DNA of 61,519 nt from Lachnospiraceae bacterium (GTDB lineage: Bacteria; Bacillota; Clostridia; Lachnospirales; Lachnospiraceae), in contig JALFLW010000097.1 in the NCBI GenBank assembly GCA_022774505.1, forward strand, positions 1-61,519, given 5' to 3'. This document shows positions 8,343 to 17,365 of the stretch, piece by piece. Position 1 is the stretch's first letter; each line of letters starts with the position of its first letter. Made by a program: the position numbers and the translations under genes. The notes under the pieces are model-generated. The model saw only the letters and a program-made list of their open reading frames with translations, had not been told where the DNA came from and did not search any database.

Positions 8343-9179
8343 ATGTGTATGATATACATTTTTACAGCATTGTATCCGGAGGCAAAGCCTTTGCTACGGA
8401 CGTTTTCGTTAAAGAGATCAGAGACGGAGCTTCCTTTTGAAGTGTACGAAAATAAGGATAGGTCATTGCGGCTAGTGATTACCGGAGCCGGAATGAATGC
8501 AGCAGCGTGTGGGGTATCTGCCGTGTTTGGCAGATATGGAGCAGGGGAGACGGATCATTTGCTTAATGTGGGAACATGTGCCGGAAATGGTACATTTGGT
8601 GACATGTATCTGTGTAATAAAATAACAGAGAGAAATAAAGGACACACTTATTATCCGGATATACTTTACAGGCATGGACTACGGGAGGCAGAAATTATTA
8701 CGGAGCCAACGGTGTGGAATGGGGAGAAGGAAAAAGGAGTTCTTCATGACATGGAGGCTGCTGCTGTCTATCAGGCCGGTTCTTTCTGGCTTGGACCACA
8801 TCAGATGAGTTTTATAAAAGTGGTATCGGATGGTGGTATCTCAGAGCGGATGACACCACAGGTATTAGAGCGGGCAATGGAGATAAATCTGGGACTGTTA
8901 GAGACGTATGTGGGAGTACTGAGCCGGATATCGGAACAGAATGAGGAACAGGAAAAAAGAGAACAGTATTATATGGAAGAAGCAGAACAGATATGTCAGG
9001 AGCTTCATTGTTCACAGACGATGAGAGCAGCTGTGATTCAGTGTCTGAAATATTGGACATTGGCAGGAGTGGATTATCAAGGATTATTTAATGATATGCG
9101 TGAAAATAATGAATTGCCGTGCCGTGACAGAAGAGAGGGGAAGAAACGTTTTGAAGAGATTAAAAAGAGACTATTATAA
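8343..9179 (+). CDS. Nucleoside phosphorylase / MTA-SAH nucleosidase-like protein
   Basis: About 278 residues. ATG 8343 is favoured by GAGG at 8333-8336; ATG 8349 and TTG 8331 are alternatives. The first 185 residues fit the nucleoside phosphorylase fold: an N-terminal strand IYIFTALYPEAKPL, TGAGMNAAACGV, LNVGTCAGNG, then HDMEAAAVYQAG and VVSDGG. The Met-Glu pair and the later Asp correspond to substrate-binding and catalytic positions of MTA/SAH nucleosidases. The C-terminal 90 residues are an added helical part. The following spore photoproduct lyase start overlaps its end, so the two are very likely coexpressed. Removal of a SAM-derived nucleoside is possible, but the true substrate is unknown. 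Confidence 0.65.
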   Translation: MCMIYIFTALYPEAKPLLRTFSLKRSETELPFEVYENKDRSLRLVITGAGMNAAACGVSAVFGRYGAGETDHLLNVGTCAGNGTFGDMYLCNKITERNKGHTYYPDILYRHGLREAEIITEPTVWNGEKEKGVLHDMEAAAVYQAGSFWLGPHQMSFIKVVSDGGISERMTPQVLERAMEINLGLLETYVGVLSRISEQNEEQEKREQYYMEEAEQICQELHCSQTMRAAVIQCLKYWTLAGVDYQGLFNDMRENNELPCRDRREGKKRFEEIKKRLL

Positions 9180-10170
9180 TCAGACGTTTTCCCATATTTA
9201 TGTGGAGGATGCAGTGCGGGAGCATCCGAGAACAAAAGAGATCTTAAAGAGATTTCCGGATGCCCGGCAGATATCGATTCATCATTATAAGGATGTATTT
9301 TGCAGGAAAAAACAAAATGTGGCAATGCAGACCAAGCATCCTATGCTTATACTTGCTGCCAAGCAGGGACGTCTGATATATGAGGGGGCACCGGTCTGTC
9401 AAAGTTTTGGAAATGAATATTTTTATTATACATCCTGTGTGATGAATTGCATTTATGATTGTGAGTATTGTTACCTCAAAGGAATGTATCCCTCCGGTAA
9501 TATTGTAATATTTGTAAACATAGAAGATATTTTTGCGGAGCTGGAGGATATTCTTAAGAGGCACCAGGTATATCTATGTGTATCTTATGACACAGATCTC
9601 ATGGCATTGGAGGATCTGACCGGATTTGTGGAGATGTGGGAAGAATTTGTACAAAGCCATTCCGGAGTTCGCATTGAAATCCGGACAAAATGTGGAAGGA
9701 CCGATTTATGGGACAGACTTGTGCCGGATAAAAATGTAATCTTTTCATTTACACTTTCTCCTGAGAGGATACAAGCATCGTGTGAACACGGGACAGCAAC
9801 GTTAGATGAGAGGATCCGGTGCATAGCACGTGCTATAGAACTGGGATTTCCGGTGAGACTTTGTTTTGATCCTATTATATACTGTCCCGGCTGGCGGCGA
9901 GAGTACGATACCATGTTAGAAAAAGTGGAAGCTCAGATCGATATGGGGAAAATATGGGACATCAGTGTAGGTTCGTTTCGGATCTCTCAGGATTATATAA
10001 AGAAATTAAGGCGAAGTCAGAGGGATTCTTCGGTGGTGCAGTTTCCGTTTGTAAATGATAATGGTGTGTATCATTATCCGGACAAGTTAATGAACGAAAT
10101 GGAACAGCATGTAGTGGAAAAGCTTGTCAGATGGATACCGGAGGACAAGATATTTCGGTGGAAAGTATGA
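9151..10170 (+). CDS. splB: Spore photoproduct lyase family radical SAM protein
   Basis: About 339 residues from TTG 9151, chosen because AGAGAGGGG precedes it at 9132-9140; the open frame extends upstream to 9091 without a better site. It overlaps the previous gene by 29 bases. The radical SAM cluster motif is visible as CIYDCEYCYL (Cys-x3-Cys-x2-Cys), with an upstream conserved Cys in TSCVMNC. SPL-like context follows: FVNIEDIF, RTKCGR, LSPERI and the PIIYCPGWRREY stretch. Spore photoproduct lyase uses a SAM-derived radical to split 5-thyminyl-dihydrothymine dimers during germination, which suggests a spore-former. The protein is divergent from the Bacillus enzyme, so a related DNA-repair or modification role cannot be excluded. 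Confidence 0.75.
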   Translation: MKRLKRDYYNQTFSHIYVEDAVREHPRTKEILKRFPDARQISIHHYKDVFCRKKQNVAMQTKHPMLILAAKQGRLIYEGAPVCQSFGNEYFYYTSCVMNCIYDCEYCYLKGMYPSGNIVIFVNIEDIFAELEDILKRHQVYLCVSYDTDLMALEDLTGFVEMWEEFVQSHSGVRIEIRTKCGRTDLWDRLVPDKNVIFSFTLSPERIQASCEHGTATLDERIRCIARAIELGFPVRLCFDPIIYCPGWRREYDTMLEKVEAQIDMGKIWDISVGSFRISQDYIKKLRRSQRDSSVVQFPFVNDNGVYHYPDKLMNEMEQHVVEKLVRWIPEDKIFRWKV

Positions 10171-10206
10171 AGATAATTTTATGTCAGAAGGGATTAAAGC
10201 TTTAAA

Positions 10207-10947
10207 ATGACAGATCAGATAAAAAAGACTGCGATCGTTACCGGAGCATCTTCCGGTATAGGAAGAGAGATCAGCCGTGTATTGATAGAGATGGGATTCG
10301 AGGTGTATGGATTTGGCCGGAATTTTTCGGGCAATTTCAGTGAAGATCATGAAAATAAAGAAGAAGCGAAAGTAAAGCCGGGAGTTTTTCATCCCGTTGT
10401 ATGTGATCTTTTGGATACACAGGAGCTGGAACGGCAGATCAAACAGATCCGGCATCAGAGAGAAGTAGCATTATTAGTGAATAATGCGGGGGTGGGATAT
10501 TATGGACTTCATGAAGAACTAAATACACAGAAGATACAAAAGCTGGTGCGGACGAATCTGGAAGTACCGATGATATTGACGAATCTGCTATTGCGGGATC
10601 TGAAAAGATATGGGGGAACGATCATCAATATATCCTCTGTAACGGCAGAACTTAATAATCCGCACGGATGTGCTTATGGAGCGACAAAGGCAGGACTTAG
10701 CAGCTTTTCACGGAGTCTCTTTGATGAAGTGCGCAAATATGGGGTGCGTGTGGTGAATATCCAACCGGATATGACGAAAACCGACCTGTACCGAAATGCG
10801 GATTTTACTCAGGGAGAAGAGGAAAGCTCATATCTTTTGCCGGAGGAAGTGGCGGACACGGTACGTGATATTATACAAATGCGTGACGGTGTGGTCGTGA
10901 CGGAAATTACGATGAGGCCACAGCTTCACCGTATCCGGCGCAGATAA
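10207..10947 (+). CDS. Short-chain dehydrogenase/reductase
   Basis: 246 residues of the classical SDR family. The NAD(P)-binding motif TGASSGIG is at about residues 13-20, NNAGVGYYG near 95, catalytic Ser in ISSVTA, and YGATKAG holds the Tyr-x3-Lys pair. It starts 36 bases after the photoproduct lyase gene and may be the last gene of that operon. Substrate cannot be assigned from sequence. Confidence 0.85.
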   Translation: MTDQIKKTAIVTGASSGIGREISRVLIEMGFEVYGFGRNFSGNFSEDHENKEEAKVKPGVFHPVVCDLLDTQELERQIKQIRHQREVALLVNNAGVGYYGLHEELNTQKIQKLVRTNLEVPMILTNLLLRDLKRYGGTIINISSVTAELNNPHGCAYGATKAGLSSFSRSLFDEVRKYGVRVVNIQPDMTKTDLYRNADFTQGEEESSYLLPEEVADTVRDIIQMRDGVVVTEITMRPQLHRIRRR

Positions 10948-10964
10948 TTGGGAAATATCGGTCA

Positions 10965-10994
10965 TTGCGGGAGATTCAGAAGATATGTTATAAT
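10965..10994 (+). promoter_or_regulatory. Predicted promoter of the CAP-domain protein
   Basis: TTGCGG (10965-10970), 18 bases, TATAAT (10989-10994), about 60 bases before the gene. Confidence 0.5.
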
Positions 10995-11054
10995 TGAGGA
11001 GACATTAGTTCACAAAATATTATTTTAATCAATGAGAAAGGCGTGGTGAATGAA

Positions 11055-11966
11055 ATGAATACAAAGAAATGTAGGACGGCGGCAGCAGTTATTCTGCTTA
11101 CTGTAATATGTCTTTTTGGCAGCAATACGGCACAGGCAAAGACACAGAAGGTGTCTGGAACAGCGAGATATGATTATGCATTTCAGGTATTGAAACTGGT
11201 GAATCAGGAACGTGCCAAGGTGGGTGCGAAAAAGCTGGAGATGGATGAGGATCTGCTTAAGGCAGCTATGAAACGTACTGCAGAGACAGTAGTCTCCTTT
11301 AGTCATACAAGACCAAATGGACGCGACTGTTTTACGATGGATTCTAAGATACACGGAGAGAATATTGCCTGGGGAATGGGTGGAGGAAATGGCACACCGG
11401 CACAGGTTATGAACAGCTGGATGCACTCGTCCGGACACAAGAAAAATATTCTGAACACCGGATACAAGTCAATCGGAATAGGATGTATCAATACATCAGA
11501 TGGAATATACTGGGTACAGAATTTTGGAACCGGTGAGGCAAAAAAAGTAGAACAGAAAAAGAATGTGAATGTGAAGTATCAGGTTGCACTGGACGAGTCT
11601 TCGCAGACACTTCTGCTCAGTGATAGTACTGCCGGCACAAATAACTCTTCAAATAGTGGAAACCAGACAGGGGCGAATTTATTTCGCTGGACGGTGCGTG
11701 TTTCTCATCAGAAACTTACGCTGAATTGGAAAAAAATAAAGAAAGTAAGTGAATGTCAGATCCAGGTTTCCAATAAAAAGAATTTTAAGCAGAAAGATAC
11801 TTATACGGTAAAAAAATCCAAGACACAGAAGGTAATTAGAAAATATAATGGAAAGAAATTAAAAACAGGGAAGACGTATTATGTGCGTATGCGTGTAGCA
11901 ACAAAATCCGGTACAAAGAATGTATATGGACCATGGGGCAATAAGATAAAATGTCAGATGAGGTGA
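11055..11966 (+). CDS. Secreted CAP/SCP-domain protein with fibronectin-like tail
   Basis: 303 residues from ATG 11055, which has GGTGA five bases upstream; GTG 11043 and 11046 are alternatives. The signal peptide is hydrophobic (AAAVILLTVICLFG) and ends near AQA. Residues 35-165 are a CAP domain: LVNQERAKVGAKKL, SHTRPNGR, GENIAWG, VMNSWMHSSGHKKNIL and GIYWVQNFG, containing the conserved His and Glu positions. A Ser/Asn-rich linker leads to about 90 residues resembling a fibronectin type III module (WTVRVSHQKLTLNWKKIKK, KTYYVRMRV). It should be exported; bacterial CAP proteins are found on envelopes and spores, but their activity is unclear. The gene has its own promoter. Confidence 0.85.
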   Translation: MNTKKCRTAAAVILLTVICLFGSNTAQAKTQKVSGTARYDYAFQVLKLVNQERAKVGAKKLEMDEDLLKAAMKRTAETVVSFSHTRPNGRDCFTMDSKIHGENIAWGMGGGNGTPAQVMNSWMHSSGHKKNILNTGYKSIGIGCINTSDGIYWVQNFGTGEAKKVEQKKNVNVKYQVALDESSQTLLLSDSTAGTNNSSNSGNQTGANLFRWTVRVSHQKLTLNWKKIKKVSECQIQVSNKKNFKQKDTYTVKKSKTQKVIRKYNGKKLKTGKTYYVRMRVATKSGTKNVYGPWGNKIKCQMR

Positions 11967-12002
11967 TCCGTATTATTCCGGAGTCTTAGAAGAAAGTTCG
12001 TT

Positions 12003-12032
12003 TATGCCTGCGGCCTGATGGCCGCAGGCATA
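12003..12032. other. Perfect 13-bp stem-loop between genes
   Basis: TATGCCTGCGGCC (12003-12015), loop TGAT, GGCCGCAGGCATA (12020-12032). It is followed on the + strand by an A-tract, not a T-tract, and lies 20 bases before the nitroreductase start. It may be a weak terminator or a leader structure. Confidence 0.55.
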
Positions 12033-12051
12033 AAAAATAAGGAGAGTTTTT

Positions 12052-12642
12052 ATGGATGCGGTTACAGAACGAAGAAGTATACGAAAATACAAAGAGATGC
12101 CTCTGGATAAAGAGAAGATCGATAAGATTATCCGGGCTGCACTGCTGGCACCATCGGCGAAAAACAGGCAGCCGTGGAAATTTATAATATATCAGGGGGA
12201 AGCAAAAAAACGGCTGGTGGCAGCTATGGAGAATGGCCTGGACCGGGAAAAGAAGGGCATCACTGATCTGCCGGGATTTGCCTATGGCCTGCCGGATGCA
12301 TACAATACATTGAAGATTATGAAGGAAGTACCTGTGCTGGTGGCAGTTTTAAACACGAATGGAGGGACTTTTTATAAAGAGATCGGAGTGGAGCAGAGGA
12401 TCGTGGAAAGCTGTGATTCGCTTTCAATCGGAGCGGCCGTGGAGAATATGCTTCTGCGTGCGACGGAGCTTAGTGTGGGTTCTCTATGGATCGCAAATAC
12501 CTGTTTTGCTTACAACGAACTGGTTCAGGAGATCGGCACCGGGGATCAGCTGACCGGTGTAGTGGCTTTGGGGTATGCGGATGAAGCTCCGGTACCGCGG
12601 CCGCGGAAGGCATGGGATGATGTGGTAGAGTATCGGTCGTAA
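12052..12642 (+). CDS. Nitroreductase family flavoprotein
   Basis: 196 residues starting at ATG 12052 with AAGGAGAG upstream. The N-terminal FMN-binding pattern RRSIRKYKEMPL and LLAPSAKNRQPWKF is typical of the family. ENMLLRATELSVGSLWI and the C-terminal ALGYADEAPVPRPRK complete the fold. Such proteins are FMN-dependent, NAD(P)H-using oxidoreductases, usually homodimers. Substrate unknown. The gene appears monocistronic, with a stem-loop before it and a new promoter after it. Confidence 0.88.
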   Translation: MDAVTERRSIRKYKEMPLDKEKIDKIIRAALLAPSAKNRQPWKFIIYQGEAKKRLVAAMENGLDREKKGITDLPGFAYGLPDAYNTLKIMKEVPVLVAVLNTNGGTFYKEIGVEQRIVESCDSLSIGAAVENMLLRATELSVGSLWIANTCFAYNELVQEIGTGDQLTGVVALGYADEAPVPRPRKAWDDVVEYRS

Positions 12643-12729
12643 TGCAGACATAGACTGTTCGATACCTGTAATATGGCAATGGGAACAGGGGATATCTGTA
12701 AAAAATCCGTCCTGCATGTGGTATTTTCG

Positions 12730-12758
12730 TTGACGGTATATGTGAAATGGAGTAGAAT
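12730..12758 (+). promoter_or_regulatory. Predicted promoter of trpB
   Basis: TTGACG (12730-12735), 17 bases, TAGAAT (12753-12758), about 65 bases before the start codon. No leader peptide, T-box or attenuator was recognised in the leader. Confidence 0.6.
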
Positions 12759-12823
12759 ATCTAAGGATATTTAGGCAAAAATGCAACAGAAGGATATAAA
12801 CAAACACAGGAGGAGTAAACATC

Positions 12824-14194
12824 ATGATGAGTCAGGAAATACCTTACAAAATTTACCTGAGTGAGGAGGAAATGCCAAAGCAGTGGTACAATGTCCGTGC
12901 AGATATGAAAAATAAGCCTGCACCGCTTTTAAATCCGGCAACCCATGAGCCGATGACGCTGGCAGAACTGGAGCATGTATTTTGTACAGAGCTTGCAAAG
13001 CAGGAGCTTGATGACACGACACCATATTTTGATATTCCGGATGAGATCCTGGGATTTTACCGTATGTACCGTCCATCACCACTGGTACGTGCGTACTGTC
13101 TGGAGAAAAAGCTTGATACACCGGCAAAGATCTATTATAAATTTGAGGGAAATAATACAAGTGGCAGCCATAAATTAAATTCTGCCATTGCACAGGCATA
13201 TTATGCAAAACAGCAGGGATTAAAGGGTGTTACCACAGAAACGGGAGCCGGTCAGTGGGGAACTGCACTTTCTATGGCATGTTCTTATTTTGATCTGGAT
13301 TGTAAAGTTTATATGGTAAAATGTTCTTATGAGCAGAAGCCGTTTCGTCGTGAAGTGATGCGTACATATGGTGCCAGTGTGACACCTTCTCCTTCTATGG
13401 ATACGGAAGTAGGACGTAAGATCCTGGCAGAGCATCCGGGAACAACAGGAAGTCTTGGATGTGCTATTTCAGAGGCAGTAGAGGCGGCAACACATACAGA
13501 GGGATACCGATATGTTCTCGGAAGTGTACTTTCACAGGTACTTCTTCATCAGACGGTGATCGGACTGGAGACAAAGGCTGCACTCGATAAATATGATATT
13601 ACGCCGGATATAATCATCGGATGTGCCGGAGGCGGCTCAAACCTCGGTGGACTTGTGTCACCATTTATCGGTGAGATGCTCCGTGGGGAGAAGAAGTATC
13701 AGGTGATCGCTGTAGAGCCTGCTTCCTGTCCGAGCCTTACCAGAGGTAAATATGCATATGATTTCTGTGATACCGGAAAGGTTTGTCCTCTTGCAAAGAT
13801 GTACACGCTTGGCAGTGGATTTATTCCTTCGCCAAATCATGCGGGTGGTCTTCGCTACCATGGTATGAGTTCCGTGCTTTCACAGCTTTATGATGATGGT
13901 CTTATGGAGGCTCGCTCTGTAGAACAGACTGCTGTATTTAAGGCAGCAGAGCAGTTTGCAAGAGTAGAGGGGATCCTGCCTGCACCGGAGAGCAGCCATG
14001 CGATCAAGGTAGCAATTGATGAGGCAATGAAGTGTAAAGAGACCGGTGAGGAGAAGACAATAGTATTTGGCCTGACCGGTACAGGATACTTTGATATGTA
14101 TGCATATGAAAGCTTCCATGATGGCACAATGAAGGATTATATTCCTACTGATGAAGATCTGCAGCCTGGATTTAACAGTCTGCCGAAAATTTAA
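12824..14194 (+). CDS. trpB: Tryptophan synthase beta chain, TrpB2 type
   Basis: 456 residues, starting at one of two adjacent ATGs (12824 or 12827) after AGGAGGAG. The PLP lysine lies in GSHKLNS (Lys117), the glycine-rich phosphate loop is CAGGGSNLGG, and ETGAGQWGTA matches the TrpB active site. The long N-terminus with YYKFEGNNTSGSHK and the RMYRPSPLVRA segment are features of the TrpB2 group rather than the TrpA-partnered TrpB1. No trpA or other trp gene is adjacent. TrpB2 proteins make tryptophan from indole and serine and are often stand-alone indole scavengers; that role is inferred. The gene is bounded by its own promoter and terminator. Confidence 0.88.
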   Translation: MMSQEIPYKIYLSEEEMPKQWYNVRADMKNKPAPLLNPATHEPMTLAELEHVFCTELAKQELDDTTPYFDIPDEILGFYRMYRPSPLVRAYCLEKKLDTPAKIYYKFEGNNTSGSHKLNSAIAQAYYAKQQGLKGVTTETGAGQWGTALSMACSYFDLDCKVYMVKCSYEQKPFRREVMRTYGASVTPSPSMDTEVGRKILAEHPGTTGSLGCAISEAVEAATHTEGYRYVLGSVLSQVLLHQTVIGLETKAALDKYDITPDIIIGCAGGGSNLGGLVSPFIGEMLRGEKKYQVIAVEPASCPSLTRGKYAYDFCDTGKVCPLAKMYTLGSGFIPSPNHAGGLRYHGMSSVLSQLYDDGLMEARSVEQTAVFKAAEQFARVEGILPAPESSHAIKVAIDEAMKCKETGEEKTIVFGLTGTGYFDMYAYESFHDGTMKDYIPTDEDLQPGFNSLPKI

Positions 14195-14214
14195 TCGTAT
14201 AAAGATTTAAACGG

Positions 14215-14247
14215 ACTCCTGCAGAGTTTATCTGCGGGAGTTTTTTT
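14215..14247 (+). terminator. Intrinsic terminator after trpB
   Basis: ACTCCTGCAGA (14215-14225), loop GTTTA, TCTGCGGGAGT (14231-14241) with one G-U pair, followed by seven Ts. Confidence 0.85.
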
Positions 14248-14307
14248 CTATTTTTTTCCAGAATGATCCGTATTAAAAACCTGCACAATAAAAGTGGGGG
14301 TGATCAA

Positions 14308-14499
14308 ATGCTTTTGGATGTGGCGAGCGGCGGCTTTGCTCTGAATCTGGCATTAACTAACCGAACGGAGCTTTTGTCGGAGGATATGAATCCGGAGGAA
14401 CGACGGGAAATGCTGGAAAAGCTTCGAAGCGAACAGCTTCAGAAGGAAGTAGGACTGTTAGTGAACCAGATTGGCAAGATTGATCAGCCGCCGGGATAA
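14308..14499 (+). CDS. Small hypothetical protein
   Basis: 63 residues from ATG 14308, preceded by GGGGGTGA at 14296-14303; the frame is open from 14263, but that ATG has no ribosome site. The sequence starts with a mildly hydrophobic stretch (LLDVASGGFALNLAL) and continues as a charged helix (NPEERREMLEKLRSEQLQKEVGLLVNQI). I recognise no family. It lies between the trpB terminator and the chemotaxis receptor gene. Confidence 0.5.
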   Translation: MLLDVASGGFALNLALTNRTELLSEDMNPEERREMLEKLRSEQLQKEVGLLVNQIGKIDQPPG

Positions 14500-14629
14500 A
14501 GGTTGTATTTATTAAAGATGTAATAGGGTGGGAATGTATATACAAAAGTATGGATCCATGGTAAAATGGTCTTAATGTGACACGAAAAAAATATAATGCA
14601 CAGAGGCTATCGGCACAGGAGGAGGATGA

Positions 14630-16621
14630 ATGAAAAGAAAAAAGAAAGAGAATGATCAGTTATTGAAATACAGTGATCTGTTTACAAAGATCATTAACCG
14701 TAATATCTGTATCATCCTGGTGATCGTATTAGGAATTGCTTTTATAGGTGTTACGCTTATGTCTGTATACAGAGGGAACGCAGCAATTAATTCCGAGGCT
14801 CAGAACTATCGTTCAGAGATAGAAAAATGGGTTTTAAAACAGCAGAGTATTTTGAATATGTTTGTAAATAATATGGAGGCACAGGGAGATCTGTATAAGG
14901 ATTATGATGCTGCGGTGAAATATTTAGATCATGTTACCCAGAAATATGAGGATATCTCATGTACATATCTTTCGGATCCTTCCCTTCCCACAGTCGTTAT
15001 CATGAATAATGGCTGGAAACCGGATGCGGATTTTGATGTGACAAAGAGGTCATGGTATTCGGATGCTATTGACAATGATGATATTGCTGTCAGTGATCCG
15101 TATCTGGATGAGCAGACCGGAAACTATTGCTTGACGATGAGTAAGAGAGTAGTGATCGATGGCAAGACAATTGGTGTCTTTGGTATTGATTTTTATATGG
15201 ATCAGCTGACGTCGATCCTTTCGGATAGTTATAATGGACGAAATTATGCGTTCCTTGCATCCAAGGATGGAGTGATCATTACGCATCCGTCTGATAAGCT
15301 GCAGCTTGGCAAGGGTGTTTCTGTAAAAGTGAGTGACAGTGCTTATGCAAAATGTAAAAAAGATTCCTCTGTAAAGACGGTGATCGATTATCAGAAAAAG
15401 GCAAAGACAGTCACATCTATGACAACAGATGATGGTAATTTCAAGATCTTTATGGTGAAGGACTGGCTGCAGGTATATTCATTTCTGGTAGAGACAACAA
15501 TATTTTATATCTTTATGTTTATTGCATGTGTGGTAATAAGTATAAAATATAACCGTAAAATAATTGGCAGGTGGTTTCAGCCGTTGGAAAAATTTGCTCA
15601 GAATATCCCGGCAGTGGCACAGGGACAGTTAGATATTGTTTTTGATGAACAGGAGATATGTCTGGAGATTAAAGTTTTGCAGGACTCCCTGAATCAAATG
15701 GTTACATCGTTAAATACATATATAAATGATATCGTGCGGATTCTGGAGGATATTGCAGGCGGAAATCTGGCGGTATCATCTGAAATCGAATATCAGGGTG
15801 ATTTTGCAAGACTTCAGCAGGCAATTCAGCAGATCACAGGTAATCTGAACGGACTGGTCCGGGATATTGAACAGAGTGCGAAACAGTTTCAGGGGATTTC
15901 CATGCAGGTATCAGATGTATCCGGTCAGGTGGAGCAGGGTGCCTTGCAGCAGGCGGACAGTATTGACAGTCTGGCACAGAACATGGACCATCTGCAGCAG
16001 GGGATGGTGCAGGCAACGGACAGCGTAAGAGAGGTTATTGTGGCAGTAAATGCCAATAATGAAAATCTGAGGGATATTACCCATAACCAGATCAATCTCC
16101 TCAGCGATAAAATGCGGGAAATTTCGGAGAGTTCTGCCAAGATCGGAGAATGTCTGGAGCTGATCAACAGTATTAACAGCCAGACAAATCTTCTGGCATT
16201 AAATGCTTCCATTGAGGCAGCCAGAGCAGGAGAGGCAGGAAAAGGCTTCGCTGTTGTGGCAGATGAGATCAGAAACCTCTCGGAGAATACTGCTGATGCC
16301 AGTGGGGAGATCCGGGGAATGATCCAGAAAAATAATGAATCTGTGCGTGAGGGCATAGAGATTACAGAGAATACCGTTCATATTCTTGAAGAGAATCTGA
16401 AGAGCTTTGAGGCTGCTCGGAATGAGATCACAAAAGCAGCCGGGATCATAGAAAATCAAGAGGAATATATGAATAATATTTCCCAGTCTATGGGAACAAT
16501 CGGTAATATCGTAGATAATAACACGAATATATCCAAAGAGAATACGGCAGCTGCAGAGGAGATGACTCAGCAGACGGATCAGCTTGCAAATCAGATTGGA
16601 AAATTTCATCTGGCTGAGTAA
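14630..16621 (+). CDS. Methyl-accepting chemotaxis protein with extracellular Cache domain
   Basis: 663 residues. A short cytoplasmic start leads to TM1 (about 23-45), an extracellular double-Cache-like region (about 50-285, with [21 protein letters not shown]), TM2 (about 287-307), HAMP-like helices, and a long coiled-coil signalling domain. The receptor hairpin tip that binds CheA/CheW is clear ([20 protein letters not shown], then [12 protein letters not shown]). dCache domains of this family usually sense amino acids or other small metabolites directly. No che or flagellar genes are nearby. The start ATG has AGGAGGATGA upstream. Confidence 0.9.
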   Translation: MKRKKKENDQLLKYSDLFTKIINRNICIILVIVLGIAFIGVTLMSVYRGNAAINSEAQNYRSEIEKWVLKQQSILNMFVNNMEAQGDLYKDYDAAVKYLDHVTQKYEDISCTYLSDPSLPTVVIMNNGWKPDADFDVTKRSWYSDAIDNDDIAVSDPYLDEQTGNYCLTMSKRVVIDGKTIGVFGIDFYMDQLTSILSDSYNGRNYAFLASKDGVIITHPSDKLQLGKGVSVKVSDSAYAKCKKDSSVKTVIDYQKKAKTVTSMTTDDGNFKIFMVKDWLQVYSFLVETTIFYIFMFIACVVISIKYNRKIIGRWFQPLEKFAQNIPAVAQGQLDIVFDEQEICLEIKVLQDSLNQMVTSLNTYINDIVRILEDIAGGNLAVSSEIEYQGDFARLQQAIQQITGNLNGLVRDIEQSAKQFQGISMQVSDVSGQVEQGALQQADSIDSLAQNMDHLQQGMVQATDSVREVIVAVNANNENLRDITHNQINLLSDKMREISESSAKIGECLELINSINSQTNLLALNASIEAARAGEAGKGFAVVADEIRNLSENTADASGEIRGMIQKNNESVREGIEITENTVHILEENLKSFEAARNEITKAAGIIENQEEYMNNISQSMGTIGNIVDNNTNISKENTAAAEEMTQQTDQLANQIGKFHLAE

Positions 16622-16688
16622 GGCTGTCAGCGTGTTTTTGACCATGAGAAAAAGTCCGTGTGAAAACTGCCGAAAACTGGTAGAATCA

Positions 16689-16717
16689 TTGACTTTTGGC
16701 GTGTAATATGATAGATT
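16689..16717 (+). promoter_or_regulatory. Possible promoter of the Sel1-kinase-VWA-PP2C genes
   Basis: TTGACT (16689-16694), 17 bases, TAGATT (16712-16717), about 70 bases before the Sel1 gene. The -10 match is moderate. Confidence 0.35.
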
Positions 16718-16787
16718 TAATTTATGTTTTTGGGTCTTTCGGAGAGTTATAAAATGCAAGTTATACTTGCAGAAATGGAGATGGGGC

Positions 16788-17351
16788 ATGGACTATACGA
16801 AATTGACGAATCAGGATCTGGAGCAGCTGATCGGGCAGAAGGATGTAGAAGCTACCTGCGAGATGGCGGACAGATGCCTGAATGGTACATATGGGGTTGA
16901 GCGGAATCTGAATAGGGCATATCAGCTATATCATAGAGCGGAAAGTACAGGGAGCAAGCGTGCGTATGCCGGACTGGCATATATGTATGAAAATGGTATC
17001 TTGTTTGGACAGAATATAGAGCTGGCTAAGAAGTATTATGCAATGGCCGGTATTGAGAAGACAGAATTTGCCGAGGTGCAGCAGCCCAAGAAGCATTATG
17101 TGGAAATGGAATCGGGACCTCGTGAGCCGGTCCGTGTTGGGGTAGACGGTCAGGTAATCAATCAGATTGTTCAGGAAGCCATCGGGACGGAGGACGTGCA
17201 GCAGGAGGAATCGAAGCAGCATCTGATGGAAATGGCAGTGAGCCGAGCTCAGGAAGCGGCTGAGGCAGCACGTATCGCAGCGGTTAAAGCTCAGGAAGCA
17301 GCCGCAGCAGCAGACAAGGCAGCAGAATATGCAAAAAAGGCCTGTCTGTAG
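16788..17351 (+). CDS. Sel1-repeat protein with Ala-rich coiled-coil tail
   Basis: 187 residues from ATG 16788 with GGAG at 16777-16780; TTG 16767 is in frame but less likely. Residues 15-90 contain two Sel1-like TPR units (EMADRCLNGTYGVERNLNRA, then YAGLAYMYENGILFGQNIEL). The C-terminal 45 residues are an Ala/Glu/Lys-rich helix, probably coiled coil. There is no signal peptide. It is the first gene of a tight run with the kinase (14-base gap), VWA protein and PP2C phosphatase, and is likely an adaptor or substrate of that set. The role is inferred. Confidence 0.75.
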   Translation: MDYTKLTNQDLEQLIGQKDVEATCEMADRCLNGTYGVERNLNRAYQLYHRAESTGSKRAYAGLAYMYENGILFGQNIELAKKYYAMAGIEKTEFAEVQQPKKHYVEMESGPREPVRVGVDGQVINQIVQEAIGTEDVQQEESKQHLMEMAVSRAQEAAEAARIAAVKAQEAAAAADKAAEYAKKACL

Positions 17352-17365
17352 ACATGGAGGATTAA

